In this document: positions 9,601 through 18,582 of the stretch, piece after piece
How the letters are laid out: every line of letters starts with the position of its first letter
Numbering within the stretch: position 1 is the first letter of the stretch
NCBI RefSeq assembly: GCF_001306455.1
Contig: NZ_LGTQ01000005.1
Span: forward strand, 930,001 to 994,000
Direction of reading: 5' to 3'
DNA length: 64,000 nt
Origin: Jiulongibacter sediminis
GTDB taxonomy: Bacteria; Bacteroidota; Bacteroidia; Cytophagales; Spirosomataceae
Notes under the pieces: generated by a model
Seen by the model: the letters and a program-made list of their open reading frames with translations, nothing else
Told to the model about the DNA's origin: nothing
The model's database searches: none
Program-made: the position numbers and the translations under genes

Positions 9601-12600
9601 GACGTACCTCCATTTGCTGTGAAAGTAAACGTTTGTCCCTGGCAGACCGTAAAATTATCTGTTGCTGTACTAACTGGATAGTCATTTGCTATCACCTTGA
9701 TAGTATTAGACATGGCATCGCAAATACCGTATGTGATGTAAACATTTACGGAGTCATTATTATTCAAAGTGCTAATAATCAGGGTGGATGAGGTACCATT
9801 TTGAACGCTCACCCCATTGACTAGAAAATTATAAATTACACCTGCACCCACATTTTGAGCTGACCCTGTGAAGGTAAGCTCCGTTCCATAACAAACGGGC
9901 CCACTGTAATCTGAGCTAATGGTAACGCTTACCGGTAGTGGAGAGTGATTGGTTTCATAAGCCCCTATGTCTGCCTGACTCTGTAAGATGCGAGTTTCAG
10001 AATTAAAATCAAGGCTTGTTGTAATGGCGTTGGTTCCTGTATTTATAGTTGGGCTGCATATTTCGGGAATCAGGCCATCGTCCGTAGTTTGCAGAATGTC
10101 GTCTGACCCGGCTATTTGGTCAATATCCTTAAACAAAAGGGGTAAGTTGAAGAAGGTATTTGTAAATTGAAAACCTGATAGTCCCCCGTTTTGAGGATAC
10201 ACTCCTTCTGATAGCTCATGTTGTAGCAGAGAGTTTTCAACGAATAATTTACTACCACTGTTATCAAACATAACATCTTCCGGATAGTTATTGGCATTGG
10301 TAGACTTGATATTTTGGTTGAAAATGGTGTTTATAATTCTCACAGAATCTGTCTGTTGAATTTCAATAGCACTACCCCCGTATGAAGAGATGTTTTTCAC
10401 AAAAGTGTTGTTTTCGATGAGTGATTTATTGTCATCGCCATCTATAATTCTCACCCCTCCGGCATACCAGGAGGCTGTATTTTGATAGATCAGGCTATTT
10501 CGTAAGATTACGGCACCTTGGCTACTCATCATTCCTCCGGCAAACTGGGAAGTATTGTTTGAAACTACAGATCTATCCACGGTTATTTTGGAACCCGAAA
10601 GTGCCAGAATTCCGCCGCCATAAGTTGCGGATGAATTCGAGTCAATTACACAGTCAATAAAGGTAATATCTGAATGATTTGAGATATAAACTCCCCCCGC
10701 ATTATTACTTGCAGAATTATTACTTATGGTGCAGTAAGCGATGGTTGTGGCGGATGAATCAATACTAATACCAGCACCATTGTTTAGATAAATTAGTCTG
10801 TTATTGACACTCCGTGCACCAGTTGCGTCTCCATATCCATTGGTAATTGTGAATCCATCCAAACGTCCATTGGTGTCATCATTGCTAATAACCACCACGC
10901 TATAAGCATTGTCAGAAGCATCATTGATTATTCCCAGGTCGCCACTTAAAATACTCGGATTCGCCCTTATAACTGCTTTGGTTCTTTGGCTTAAATCAGT
11001 CTCGGTTCCGGCAAAGCCACCATATAGTTTTTTGCCAGGTCTTAACTTAAAAGTAAAGGCTCTGTGATTTCCGCTTGAAAAGCCGTCAGTTGTCTTGCTT
11101 GGGTAATAGGTGCCGCCTGCCACCCAAATTTCTGAATAGCACTGCACATCAAGGGCTGATTGTAAATCTGTGAAAGCGTCTGTCCAGCTTGTACCGTTAT
11201 TTGTACCAGAAGCTGTAGCGTTCACATAAATTCGTAAATTTTGTTTGACTTCTATGTCAATACTATCTGTTGCATTGCAACCATTAGTGCCCTGAACATT
11301 GATGAAATATCTGCCCGCCACCGGATTTTCAGATACCAAAAAAGAATCCAAGCTGCTAGCAGGGCCAGACCAGGAATAGAATGTAGCCAGGGCCGAATAA
11401 GCGGAAAGGTATAAGGTCTCATTTTCGCAAATAGGAGATGTGCCCGAAATCGAAATTTGTGGCTCACTTTTAATTTCAAATGACGGAACAAAGGTCGTAT
11501 CAGAGATGCAATCGTTTGATTTACAAACCACACTGTATGACGAATAAACCCCGCTGTTTTTGACAACAATTGAGTCTAGCTGGGAATAATCTGACCATAA
11601 AGGGCTCCCTGTGCTGCAGTTAGCCTTTATGATAATAGAATCCGGGGCACAAGTAAGAGTAGCACTAAGCTCGACGGTTGGGTTTGCAGGAGTTTCTCCA
11701 AGTGAATATTCATTTACCCAGGAGGTGGTATCAGAGTGACAAAAACCATCATCACATACAGCTGTGGGGATATATACCCCCGGAGTTTTAATTACCAGTG
11801 TATCCGTGGTATTATTAAACCATAAAACATTTCCCCCCCCAAAACAGCCGGCACTAAAATAAAGACTATCAGGAGTGCAAAGGTCTTGAGTAGAATGAAG
11901 ACCTAAGGAAGGAGCCGCCGGACTCTGTTTTATTTCAAAATTTATCTCATCAGATGAATTGATACACCCGTTCAGGTCACATTGAACAGAGTAGGTATAG
12001 CTGTCTGCATTTTTTAGTATTACAGAATTTTTTGTAGTCAAATCTGACCATACGATAGTACCTGATGAACAGGATGTACTTAATACAACGGAGTCAGGGG
12101 CACAGGCATAGGTACTTGTGGAAGAAATGATTAGAGGTTTGGCCGGCAATTCTTTAATTTCTACCGTCACATGTGATGAGGTGTCTGAAATACAGCCATT
12201 ATCAGAACAAGTGGCATAAACATCATAGATGCCTGCATCAGTGAAAACTAAACTGTCCAAAACAGAATTATCTGACCAGATGGTATTCCCACTTAAACAG
12301 CTTGACTTTAGAACTACTGAATTAGGTTGACAAACTACGAGGTTCTGAATACCGGTTATAATGTTGGCATAAATGGTTTCATTAATGATAACATCAATAG
12401 TATCGCTGGATATTGAAAAAAAGTCACCACTTTGACATACAGCATAGACCTGATGTTCACCCTGGTTCATTATGGTAATACTGTCTAAGGTGGAGTTATC
12501 AGACCAAACTATATGGCCTTGATTACAACTACCATAGATGGTTATGGAGTCTGGAGCACATGTAATCAAAGTTGCCGGGGTTGTAAGTGTGGGGCTGGCA

Positions 12601-14084
12601 GGCGGGTCTACTATAGAAACAGCAATAGTGGCTGTACTCGTACAGGAAGTTCCTGTAATAGTCACCGTGTACGTGCCAGAATTCGTAGTAGAAAGACTAT
12701 TAATGGATGGGTTTTGAATACTTGATGTGAATGCATTCGGACCAGTCCATGAATTGGTAGTACCTTTAGAACTGTACAGTTCCAGTGTGTCTGAAGTAGT
12801 TAATGGAGCGTTTGAACTAAGTCCAATTTCATAGGCTCCCATATCCATAAGGCTATTGAAAATACGGTTAAAGCCTACTATATCAGCAGGCTGTGAGTTC
12901 AAGCTATTGTTTGCACTGTCTACTGCCGGGCTACATAACTGAACGGCCAAACCATCATCTGAAGTACCCCAAATACCGTCCGCTCCCAAAGGGCTGGCAG
13001 TATTGACAAATAATGGATCCGACCCTGAATTTCCAGTCCCTGTCAGGCCACCTTCAACAATGGAATAGCTTACCGCTGCTGTGATTGCTCCGTTATTTGA
13101 CCAAAGGATAGAATTATTGACAGTGGCTGTGCTTCCGGTTGAATAAAATGGGCCGCCGAAGGTGCTCTGATTATTATAAAAAGTACAATTTGTCATCGAG
13201 CAGCTGCCGTACTGACTGCCAAAAACACTACCTGTGTAGGCTATATTCTCTAAAAAAACAGTATTTGAAATAATGCCCCCTGTAGAATTTACACTCCAAA
13301 TAGCTCCTCCATTGCCACCCTCATTCTGATAAAAAACGCTATTGGAAAGAACAAAACCAGAAGAATTGTATCTAAGTGAAATACCTGCTCCGTTCCCGCC
13401 CTCATTGTTTGAGAAGATACATTGATCTATCAGCGGATACCCATAAGAAATGTAAATACCTCCGTATCCGGTGGATTTATTTAAAGTAATACTACAATTT
13501 TTAATCTTCAAAGCCGATTTTGTGCAGTTTATGGCTGGCCCGTCATTGGTACTTAATGTTTCATTTTCAAGGGTAATGCTCACTCCATTGAATTGATTCT
13601 GCCCTTTTGTGATTGTGAATCCATCAAGTAAGGTGTTGGCATCATCAGAAACCGAGATAATTACATGATATACATTGTCACTCATATCATTTAGAGTGCC
13701 AATATCTCCACTTAAAATGGAAGCGTTTAATCGCATGACCTTATTTGTTCTTTGCCCCAGGCTGAATTCTGTGCCCGCAAAACTCCCGAATACTTTCACC
13801 TGATTTTTCATTGTAAAGGCAAAGTCACGGTTTGTACTTCCACCACTACTGCCTGTAGGATAGGCATTTGGCTTATAAGTTCCGCCTTTCACCCAGACGC
13901 TGTCACCAGGGGCTGAGGCATCGATCATGGCCTGCAAATCGCCCGAGGCATCTGCCCAGGAAGTGCCGGTTCCGGTGCTGTTTTCAGCGACATAACGGAT
14001 TTTACCCTGACTGCAAAAACTTATGATGAGAAAACAGGAAAGTAATGCCAGTTTGATTTCCAGTAAGAAAGGTACCTTTTTCAT
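6627..14084 (-). CDS. Giant secreted protein 1 (2485 aa): three beta-helix modules, Ig-like repeats, terminal-Cys sorting-type domain
   Basis: Starts with a signal peptide (residues 1-28). Three long modules of the right-handed beta-helix / choice-of-anchor Q type cover roughly residues 28-420, 950-1375 and 1715-2175. Each opens with a YV.....G.N.GTSW-like line followed by VWVxGGTY and closes with DxGxYE. Between them are Ig-like Cys-rich repeats, at least six around residues 500-940 recurring on CAPDS..., and further ones near 1375-1710 and 2175-2400. The last 60-70 residues (YIELHPGFEAGSG, ending GGCN) resemble the 3-coathanger stack sorting-type domain seen at the end of many Bacteroidota surface proteins. 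Likely exported, perhaps by the type IX system, as an adhesin or matrix protein. It is 12 bases downstream of an orphan LytTR gene and probably cotranscribed with it. It contains a G8 tract (C8 at 11833-11840 on the plus strand). Confidence 0.85.
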   Translation of the reverse strand: MKKVPFLLEIKLALLSCFLIISFCSQGKIRYVAENSTGTGTSWADASGDLQAMIDASAPGDSVWVKGGTYKPNAYPTGSSGGSTNRDFAFTMKNQVKVFGSFAGTEFSLGQRTNKVMRLNASILSGDIGTLNDMSDNVYHVIISVSDDANTLLDGFTITKGQNQFNGVSITLENETLSTNDGPAINCTKSALKIKNCSITLNKSTGYGGIYISYGYPLIDQCIFSNNEGGNGAGISLRYNSSGFVLSNSVFYQNEGGNGGAIWSVNSTGGIISNTVFLENIAYTGSVFGSQYGSCSMTNCTFYNNQSTFGGPFYSTGSTATVNNSILWSNNGAITAAVSYSIVEGGLTGTGNSGSDPLFVNTASPLGADGIWGTSDDGLAVQLCSPAVDSANNSLNSQPADIVGFNRIFNSLMDMGAYEIGLSSNAPLTTSDTLELYSSKGTTNSWTGPNAFTSSIQNPSINSLSTTNSGTYTVTITGTSCTSTATIAVSIVDPPASPTLTTPATLITCAPDSITIYGSCNQGHIVWSDNSTLDSITIMNQGEHQVYAVCQSGDFFSISSDTIDVIINETIYANIITGIQNLVVCQPNSVVLKSSCLSGNTIWSDNSVLDSLVFTDAGIYDVYATCSDNGCISDTSSHVTVEIKELPAKPLIISSTSTYACAPDSVVLSTSCSSGTIVWSDLTTKNSVILKNADSYTYSVQCDLNGCINSSDEINFEIKQSPAAPSLGLHSTQDLCTPDSLYFSAGCFGGGNVLWFNNTTDTLVIKTPGVYIPTAVCDDGFCHSDTTSWVNEYSLGETPANPTVELSATLTCAPDSIIIKANCSTGSPLWSDYSQLDSIVVKNSGVYSSYSVVCKSNDCISDTTFVPSFEIKSEPQISISGTSPICENETLYLSAYSALATFYSWSGPASSLDSFLVSENPVAGRYFINVQGTNGCNATDSIDIEVKQNLRIYVNATASGTNNGTSWTDAFTDLQSALDVQCYSEIWVAGGTYYPSKTTDGFSSGNHRAFTFKLRPGKKLYGGFAGTETDLSQRTKAVIRANPSILSGDLGIINDASDNAYSVVVISNDDTNGRLDGFTITNGYGDATGARSVNNRLIYLNNGAGISIDSSATTIAYCTISNNSASNNAGGVYISNHSDITFIDCVIDSNSSATYGGGILALSGSKITVDRSVVSNNTSQFAGGMMSSQGAVILRNSLIYQNTASWYAGGVRIIDGDDNKSLIENNTFVKNISSYGGSAIEIQQTDSVRIINTIFNQNIKSTNANNYPEDVMFDNSGSKLFVENSLLQHELSEGVYPQNGGLSGFQFTNTFFNLPLLFKDIDQIAGSDDILQTTDDGLIPEICSPTINTGTNAITTSLDFNSETRILQSQADIGAYETNHSPLPVSVTISSDYSGPVCYGTELTFTGSAQNVGAGVIYNFLVNGVSVQNGTSSTLIISTLNNNDSVNVYITYGICDAMSNTIKVIANDYPVSTATDNFTVCQGQTFTFTANGGTSYIWSGPNNFSANYNGDSTFTFPNAQPILTGTYYFTISNGFCESYDSLQVTVQNPTVTLSSSANGQICPGTTVSFQATIGDNFYANPYTIFSVNGVEKQSGTNQTYSTSTLNDGDIVSVTVSDACLIYSNTITMDVADFASVSSPVLTSFCGGDTLKLYVSGGESYAWSGPNDFSSTEQNPKIANATEAMSGTYTVTVSIGSCSTQRLSVVAVSAFPYKSKLYVDADASGNNDGTNWTNAFTDFQSALDYGCFDTIWVAGGTYIPSKNLNGNTSVSVSRQRTFHLPSGKVIMGGFAGTETAFSQRDTATIALNPSILSGEQGTQGDASDNSYHVVMVALEGSSAILDGFTIQDGNANGGSSDTLGSVYIKQSYGGGLISAYSGAQIRNITFKNNKAKYGAGFFNQAGGQTISNCLFMNNVADSTGGGLYNLGSNPTISNSKFIQNSAAGFGGGGIANASSSPNIDKCLFQLNSGRQGGGMGNALGSSPIVQNSFFLQNTASYAGGGFGTDGTGGGAAPLPKIVNCVFANNTATQFGGGVANNYAFPIITYSTFYGNAAGFYGGGVFNATSSISTITNSIFRNNIANFGGSDNYNFAGGSASISYSILQNAFSGTAIQVGVNPLFTDVTNPAGTDGIFWTMDDGFSLLIGSPAIDAGITNALTSTDILGSQRAYNGIPDLGPYEFTVEIQSPTAISASQTTVCTYKPFTLSATCETGFSPVWYNVATDGSPLQEGSSYQTSVGATTIYYVACENANLKSTRVFAAEIIVNPNPPAPTADAVQSFCAGATIADLQATGSDLTWTENKIVKQATDLLISSPNYRVTQTVNGCTSLYAFVEVILTSSPIPTISASSLQIGYGGSSMLTAAGCRGTVTWFPGAATGISLVVSPALSTTYTATCTENGCESGVSSGIEIVVSGISPCASQIQLQAGIDDISSGISLKTASAINGQIQANNKVLGTARVSYRAKYIELHPGFEAGSGTVFSVETGGCN

Positions 14085-14096
14085 TTTACTTTTTGG

Positions 14097-14426
14097 TTAG
14101 TTCGTTTTCCCGTTATACTCTTTTTGAAATGCCTTCAGACGCCTTCTGGGGATGCGAATACGGCGATCGTTTTTTAGAACGGCAATGCCGTTGTCCTTGA
14201 GGAAATTAACTTCAGAAACAAACTCCCAGCTGACCAGCAGGGAGCGGTTCATTCGGAAAAACTGCTGTTCATCAAGGTACTGAACATGAAATTTTAAAGT
14301 ATAGCCTGATACTAACCTTCTTCCGTTTGACAGATGAAAAACGGAATAATTCTGATCAGCTTCTATGAAGAGAATCTTTGCTATACCTGCGATTTGTTGA
14401 AGGACTTTTGGAGTTTTCATGGCCAT
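14097..14426 (-). CDS. Orphan LytTR DNA-binding protein (cassette 1)
   Basis: A 109-residue protein made of a single LytTR domain with no receiver. Recognisable features are LFIEADQNYSVFHLSNGRR, FFRMNRSLLVS (the conserved R-x-H/N-R-S region) and the basic C-terminal RRIRIPRRRL that would contact DNA. LytTR proteins bind pairs of short direct repeats about 21 bp apart. This gene is preceded by such a pair (14481-14512) and followed after 12 bases by the giant gene, so it is likely an autoregulated local activator or modulator of that gene. How it receives a signal is unclear; it may form heterodimers with the LytTR response regulator encoded upstream. It is related to 30214-30522 and to the truncated copy at 17603-17812. 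Confidence 0.88.
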   Translation of the reverse strand: MAMKTPKVLQQIAGIAKILFIEADQNYSVFHLSNGRRLVSGYTLKFHVQYLDEQQFFRMNRSLLVSWEFVSEVNFLKDNGIAVLKNDRRIRIPRRRLKAFQKEYNGKTN

Positions 14427-14444
14427 TTGAAGTTCTTATTGATT

Positions 14445-14512
14445 TGAACTTAAGCAAAGACCAATTAGACCTAAAAAAAAAGGGCTGAAAGCCACTGTAC
14501 CTGGGCTAAAAT
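14445..14512 (-). promoter_or_regulatory. Predicted LytTR-type operator and promoter of orphan LytTR/giant gene 1
   Basis: On the plus strand the direct repeats AGGGCTGAAAG (14481-14491) and TGGGCTAAAAT (14502-14512) are 21 bp apart. Read on the minus strand they are followed by a T run whose TTT at 14473-14475 takes the -33 place, then exactly 20 bases, then TAAGTTCA (14445-14452), a weak TAnnTTtG-like -7 element. The layout matches the sites at 29683-29747 and 30582-30646. Predicted only. Confidence 0.5.
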
Positions 14513-14530
14513 CCGATCTGTAGGAGATGA

Positions 14531-15265
14531 CTAGAGGACCTCTATCCGTTTCATCAGGTCTTCTGAAAAGGTTTTGGAAATGGGAATTGCCGTATCCAGA
14601 ATAAAAACTTCTGTGGGTTCTACCCGAGTGAGATATTCCAGATTTACAGCATATGATTTATGTGTACGGAAGAAATTTTTTCGATTAATTTTTTCGATGA
14701 ATTGACCTAATGAACTTCTGATTAATTCTTTTCGCTCTGCCATGTGAATTTCTACATAATTGCCTTCCGCTTTGAGCCAAAGAATATCGCTCAGGGGCAG
14801 TTTGGTATAGCGGTATTTGTCTTTGATAAATAAGGCGTCTTTAATCACCAAATTATCTGATTCTTCAGGTCTGTGATCCTCTTCTTCGGCTACTTTTTTT
14901 GAGATTTTAAATAAGGCCAGCTCAATGGCTGTAAAGAGCTGTTCCTGTTTGAATGGCTTCACAAGATAGTTGGTTGGGTTTACCTTTTTTGCCCTTTCTA
15001 TGGTAGGCCCATCCGAGTAGGAGGTGGTGAAAATGAAAGGAATCTGGTATTTTTCATTGATAGTTTCTGCCAGATCGATGCCATCTTTTTTACCGCCCAA
15101 ATTGACATCCAGCAAGATCAGATCGGGCGTTTCATCAGCAAGCCTAATTAGGGCTTCTCCGTAATCCATAGCAGTTTCCAGCACTTCATAGCCCATTTTA
15201 CCAAGCATATTTTCCATATCTGCAGCTATGATACCCTCATCTTCTATTAGTAGAATTTTAATCAT
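14531..15265 (-). CDS. LytTR-type response regulator (cassette 1)
   Basis: A 244-residue regulator with an N-terminal receiver (acidic pocket at Glu8-Asp9, phospho-acceptor Asp53 in LLLDVNLGG, conserved KPF near residue 103) and a C-terminal LytTR domain from about residue 140 ([27 protein letters not shown]). The start codon overlaps the stop of the upstream TPR sensor kinase by 4 bases (ATGA), so the two are translationally coupled and form a cognate pair. The next gene downstream is the orphan LytTR protein, separated by a predicted direct-repeat operator. The expected target is therefore the giant-protein transcript. Activation would follow phosphorylation by the kinase; signal unknown. 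Confidence 0.92.
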   Translation of the reverse strand: MIKILLIEDEGIIAADMENMLGKMGYEVLETAMDYGEALIRLADETPDLILLDVNLGGKKDGIDLAETINEKYQIPFIFTTSYSDGPTIERAKKVNPTNYLVKPFKQEQLFTAIELALFKISKKVAEEEDHRPEESDNLVIKDALFIKDKYRYTKLPLSDILWLKAEGNYVEIHMAERKELIRSSLGQFIEKINRKNFFRTHKSYAVNLEYLTRVEPTEVFILDTAIPISKTFSEDLMKRIEVL

Positions 15266-17220
15266 ATACCTTGATTTTGATAAGCCCTTAAATCTTTGAA
15301 AGATACTATAAACTCGGCTCCTTTATCAGAAACTGACCTTAAATTGCCACGAAGCTGCTTACTTAAAATTTTGACCAGTTTAAGTCCCAGTGACTTGGTT
15401 TTGGAGGGCTCAAAATCATCGGGTAAACCCCTGCCATTATCTTTCACATGGAGTTCGTAATCGGTGTCATTCAGAGGTTTTATAGATATTTCAATGTTGC
15501 CTTTTTTGTTCTCACTAAAGGCGTATTTGTAGGCGTTAGAAACCAACTCATTGACAATCAACCCCAAAGGGATAGCTGTGTCAATGTCGAATTGTAGCTT
15601 TTCGGCCTGCACCTCAATAGAAATCTCTTGCTGTGGCCCGGCAAACATGTTTGAAAGGTAGCTTACCAGTTCCTTCAGATAGTTTTCAATATCCACCTGA
15701 TTGATATGCTCACTTTGATAAAGATTTTGGTGGATCAGGCCCATGGCCTGTACCCGGCTTTGACCTTCTTTGATAGAACTTAGTACCCCCGGATCTTCAA
15801 TACTGTCAGATTGGATGTTGAGTAGACTTGAGATAATCTGCAGGTTATTTTTGACCCGATGATGAATTTCGCGAAGCAAGGTTTCTTTCTCTGTGAGAGA
15901 GGTCTGAATTACCTTACTTTGTTTAGCGATTTCGGTGTTTTTGGCCTGTAATTCTGCCTCACTTTTTTTCTTGAGCCTGAAACGATTAAAATATAACAAA
16001 CTTAATAAACCCAGTAATACTGCAGCCCCGATAGCTGAATTTCGCTGTGTTTTTGATAGGGTTTGATCCTTCTTCAAAATTTCAATTTCAGTGTCCTTCT
16101 TGAAGCTTTGAAACTCCTGCTCAATGCTTGAAATCGTTTTATTTCGCTCTGTTTCCAGGAATTTTTCCTGAATCCGCCAGTAATTTTCAAATGCTTCCAG
16201 AGCCAATTTTTCATTGCCGATAGCTTTATGGGCTTCATAAAGATTCTTGTATGCACCCGCCGATATTCCTTCCAGATCAGCCTCTTTACCTAAGTCAATG
16301 GCTTCTTCGGCATACTTGATAGCTTCAGTGTATTTTTTCTGTAGAATGCGGAGGTCGGCAAGCGAAATGAGTGTGTAAATGCTTGTTCTGGGAACTTGAA
16401 TTTTTGGCAATAATTGAACGGCCTTTTCCACATAAAAGGACGAAGAATCTAGTTTTCCGATCTCTTTGTACACATCGCCAATGTTCGACAAATTCCGAAT
16501 GGTGGCTTCTGTGAGGCCCTCATTTTGGTTCACTTTTAGAGCATCTTTAAGAAGAACAATACATTGGTCAAATTCCTTTTTTTGATAATAACCGATAGCC
16601 ATATTATTGCTTAGTGCAGCTATGGAGCGAGGATGATTAAAAGCTATGGCCAGAGCCAGTCCTTCTTTGCAAAAGTTAATGCATTTATCATTTAAACCCA
16701 TTTTGGCAAATAGGCTCGAGAGCCCTTTGTAAGGGCTAATCCACCTCAGTGTATCGTTAATGCTCTGAGCCAGCCTAATGGTCTCAGTATAAAGCTGCAT
16801 AGCGGTGCTGTCTTCATCGATATTGGCGTAGTAAACCGCCAGCAGATTGGTGGCGTCAGTTTGATGTGGCTTGTCTTTTAGTTTTTGATATAGAACCCGG
16901 CTTTCGGTAAGGAAAAATTTCGTTTTGGCATTGTCTCCCCAGTTTCGGTAGTTATAGCCCAGTTCAAAATACGCCTTGGCCTTCATACTGTCTACTTTCA
17001 TGAATTCTTTTCGGGCCAAGAGGGCTTCGCCAAAAGCCATAGTAAGCTCCTTATCGGAATTGGCCAGCTTACGCTGAATGTCAATATGATCCTGAAAAGT
17101 TACGGAATTTATTCTTTCAGAATTCAGGATATTTCGGAGGCTGTCTAGGTCTGGCTCCTGACCAAATAGACCACCACAAACACCAAGAAAAAAGGAGAGA
17201 AATAGATGGAATATCCTCAT
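15262..17220 (-). CDS. TPR-containing sensor histidine kinase, HisKA_2 type (cassette 1)
   Basis: A 652-residue membrane kinase. A signal peptide (residues 1-20) leads into a periplasmic series of TPR-like helices (about 40-390). One transmembrane segment lies near 400-420 ([13 protein letters not shown]), a short coiled coil follows, and the HisKA_2 dimerisation/phosphotransfer helix holds [15 protein letters not shown] near residue 447, with the first or second His as phospho-acceptor. The HATPase domain near 500-640 shows the N box ([12 protein letters not shown]), DNGRGLP and SLGLKLV. This architecture is common in Bacteroidota, where it pairs with LytTR regulators. The coupled downstream gene is such a regulator. 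The TPR region probably senses a partner protein or envelope state (inference). Confidence 0.93.
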   Translation of the reverse strand: MRIFHLFLSFFLGVCGGLFGQEPDLDSLRNILNSERINSVTFQDHIDIQRKLANSDKELTMAFGEALLARKEFMKVDSMKAKAYFELGYNYRNWGDNAKTKFFLTESRVLYQKLKDKPHQTDATNLLAVYYANIDEDSTAMQLYTETIRLAQSINDTLRWISPYKGLSSLFAKMGLNDKCINFCKEGLALAIAFNHPRSIAALSNNMAIGYYQKKEFDQCIVLLKDALKVNQNEGLTEATIRNLSNIGDVYKEIGKLDSSSFYVEKAVQLLPKIQVPRTSIYTLISLADLRILQKKYTEAIKYAEEAIDLGKEADLEGISAGAYKNLYEAHKAIGNEKLALEAFENYWRIQEKFLETERNKTISSIEQEFQSFKKDTEIEILKKDQTLSKTQRNSAIGAAVLLGLLSLLYFNRFRLKKKSEAELQAKNTEIAKQSKVIQTSLTEKETLLREIHHRVKNNLQIISSLLNIQSDSIEDPGVLSSIKEGQSRVQAMGLIHQNLYQSEHINQVDIENYLKELVSYLSNMFAGPQQEISIEVQAEKLQFDIDTAIPLGLIVNELVSNAYKYAFSENKKGNIEISIKPLNDTDYELHVKDNGRGLPDDFEPSKTKSLGLKLVKILSKQLRGNLRSVSDKGAEFIVSFKDLRAYQNQGI

Positions 17221-17602
17221 AATATAGTGGTTTAAAAGAACTCATTGGGTAATACGTAAGTAACGTTAAGCATAATTCTTTAAAGTATGTACCTTCTGGC
17301 ACCTATGCCTTAAAAAAACAAGTTCATGAACCAGAGTTACACTTTTGATTACTGCCGTAATTCAAAAATAAAAGCCCGCATTTACGGCATCATACTTTTA
17401 GCTAAACACCGCCGGCTATACTCAGTTGTTTGAAAAAACTGAGGATTTTAACGTAGATAGTATAATTGAATTTAAGGCCTATAAAATGCACTATAGAAGG
17501 CTTCAGGACCTTTTTTTCATTTGTCTACTTTTTTTCCCGTCTAATTTCTTCCTTCATTTCTGACCTAACTAGATTCGTATTGTTACCAAGGCAATCTTTA
17601 CC
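17221..17602. other. 382-base AT-rich divergent intergenic region
   Basis: No credible gene. It separates the minus-strand kinase from the plus-strand LytTR remnant. It holds an 8-bp inverted repeat TGCCGTAA/TTACGGCA (17353-17360 with 17382-17389, 21-base loop), a 7-bp inverted repeat CTCAGTT/AACTGAG (17421-17427 with 17437-17443), and near its right end the remnant promoter at 17536-17577. No clear promoter for the kinase was found. Confidence 0.6.
17536..17577 (+). promoter_or_regulatory. Predicted promoter and half operator of the LytTR remnant
   Basis: A T-run followed by CCC (17536-17538) resembles one copy of the TTTTnTCCC motif found, on the minus strand, upstream of the intact LytTR and giant genes. 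TAGATTCG at 17570-17577 is a good TAnnTTtG-like -7 element (compare TAGGTTCG for giant gene 2), with a poor TTC in the -33 place about 21 bases upstream. A second, weaker T-run copy lies at 17511-17520. Confidence 0.35.
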
Positions 17603-17812
17603 ATGAACCTCCCCAGAATCTTAACGGAAAATCCACCGGAACATATCACCCATTTTCAGGCGTCTTCTAATTATACTTTTCTGTTATTAGGTGATGGCAA
17701 ACACCTGATTTCCGGTTATACCTTACAGTTTCTGGAGGCATGGATTGATAATGATATGTTTATTCGAATTGACCGCTCCAATCTGGTAAGAGGAACTATC
17801 TCTTTAAAATAG
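17603..17812 (+). pseudogene. Truncated orphan LytTR gene
   Basis: Sixty-nine codons give the N-terminal two thirds of a LytTR domain: FQASSNYTFLLLGDGKHLISGYTLQF and MFIRIDRSNLV align with the orphan LytTR proteins at 14097-14426 (VSGYTLKF, FFRMNRSLLV) and 30214-30522 (EASSNYT, FKRIHRS). The last 35-40 residues, including the basic DNA-contacting strand, are missing. The frame ends in TAG at 17810-17812, and the same frame then continues without a break into a quite different sequence (17813-18478). This looks like a deletion that joined a LytTR gene to part of a secreted-protein gene. It is unlikely to bind DNA normally. Confidence 0.75.
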
Positions 17813-18478
17813 CAAACTGGTAATTCAACCGTAAGAACTACCTCTTCAGAAACCACCACAGGTTACACCAATGACGATGAAAATATGGGCGATTATATGA
17901 CCGCCGATGTGAAGAAAGACCCCCAATATGGCACGCCGGTATTTGACCTTATAGCCATAGCTACCTCCTGCCCGAATGAAATCAATACCCATAAACGAGA
18001 TAAAGTAATTCTGAAATCTGATGACCACAATATTACTGGAATTCCAGCTGGTGGCAGTCAATTATTTCGTCTTAAATTAACCAATGAAAGCGAAAGCTCT
18101 GAAGAGCGTACTTATTATCTGCGGTATGTGCCAGGGCAGAGTACCTCGGGTGCCGTCGTGAATATTGAAGGTCTAGGTGCCGGACCGTTTGATGCTCTGT
18201 TGGCCAATAATTCTTCTCATGAGTTCGCTACTAGCATAGGTCTGTTTGACCCTAATGTGACTAATTTCGAGCTCTTTTTTGAAGCCTTTGAGGAGTGTAC
18301 AGCGGGCAATCCTTCAGGTGCAGATTTTAAAACCAAAGTCAAAGCCGAATTTGACGATGTCATTAGCCCGATAATTCTTTCTGCTCCCAAAGATGGCATT
18401 GCTTTGAACAGTAGAAATCCTTATTTGGGTATAAACTTTATTATTTGTGTTGCCGGACTTTTTCCACCAAGAGATTAA
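17813..18478 (+). pseudogene. Fragment of a large secreted protein, in frame after the LytTR remnant
   Basis: An open frame of about 221 codons; the first ATG is at 17885, giving 197 residues. There is no signal peptide at either start. The sequence is rich in Thr, Ser, Asn and Asp and contains IPAGGSQLFRLKLTNES... and ERTYYLRYVPGQ, which look like beta-sandwich segments from the interior of a long extracellular protein. I do not recognise a named family. Because it follows in the same frame as the broken LytTR gene and lacks export and sorting signals, it is most simply a leftover of a third giant-protein gene whose ends were deleted. A perfect hairpin terminator follows 24 bases after its stop. 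It could be translated as a short cytosolic protein, but function is doubtful. Confidence 0.5.
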
Positions 18479-18502
18479 TGAAATTATTTTGTGTATTAAA
18501 AT

Positions 18503-18531
18503 AGGTCTGACCGAGATGGTCAGACCTTTTG
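18503..18531. terminator. Bidirectional intrinsic terminator between remnant and giant gene 2
   Basis: A perfect 10-bp stem AGGTCTGACC/GGTCAGACCT (18503-18512 with 18518-18527) is flanked by TTTT on the right and an A/T-rich stretch on the left. It lies between convergent reading frames, so it may end transcripts from both sides. Confidence 0.8.
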
Positions 18532-18582
18532 GTTTTATTAACCCAGTTTCATGTGAATAGTGGTTAAGAACTCAATATTGAT

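Noticed and set aside
6627-14084. Alternative frames inside giant gene 1 such as 7748-8233 and 11252-11569
   Set aside because: No domain or start signal; composition follows from the beta-helix and Ig-like coding repeats.
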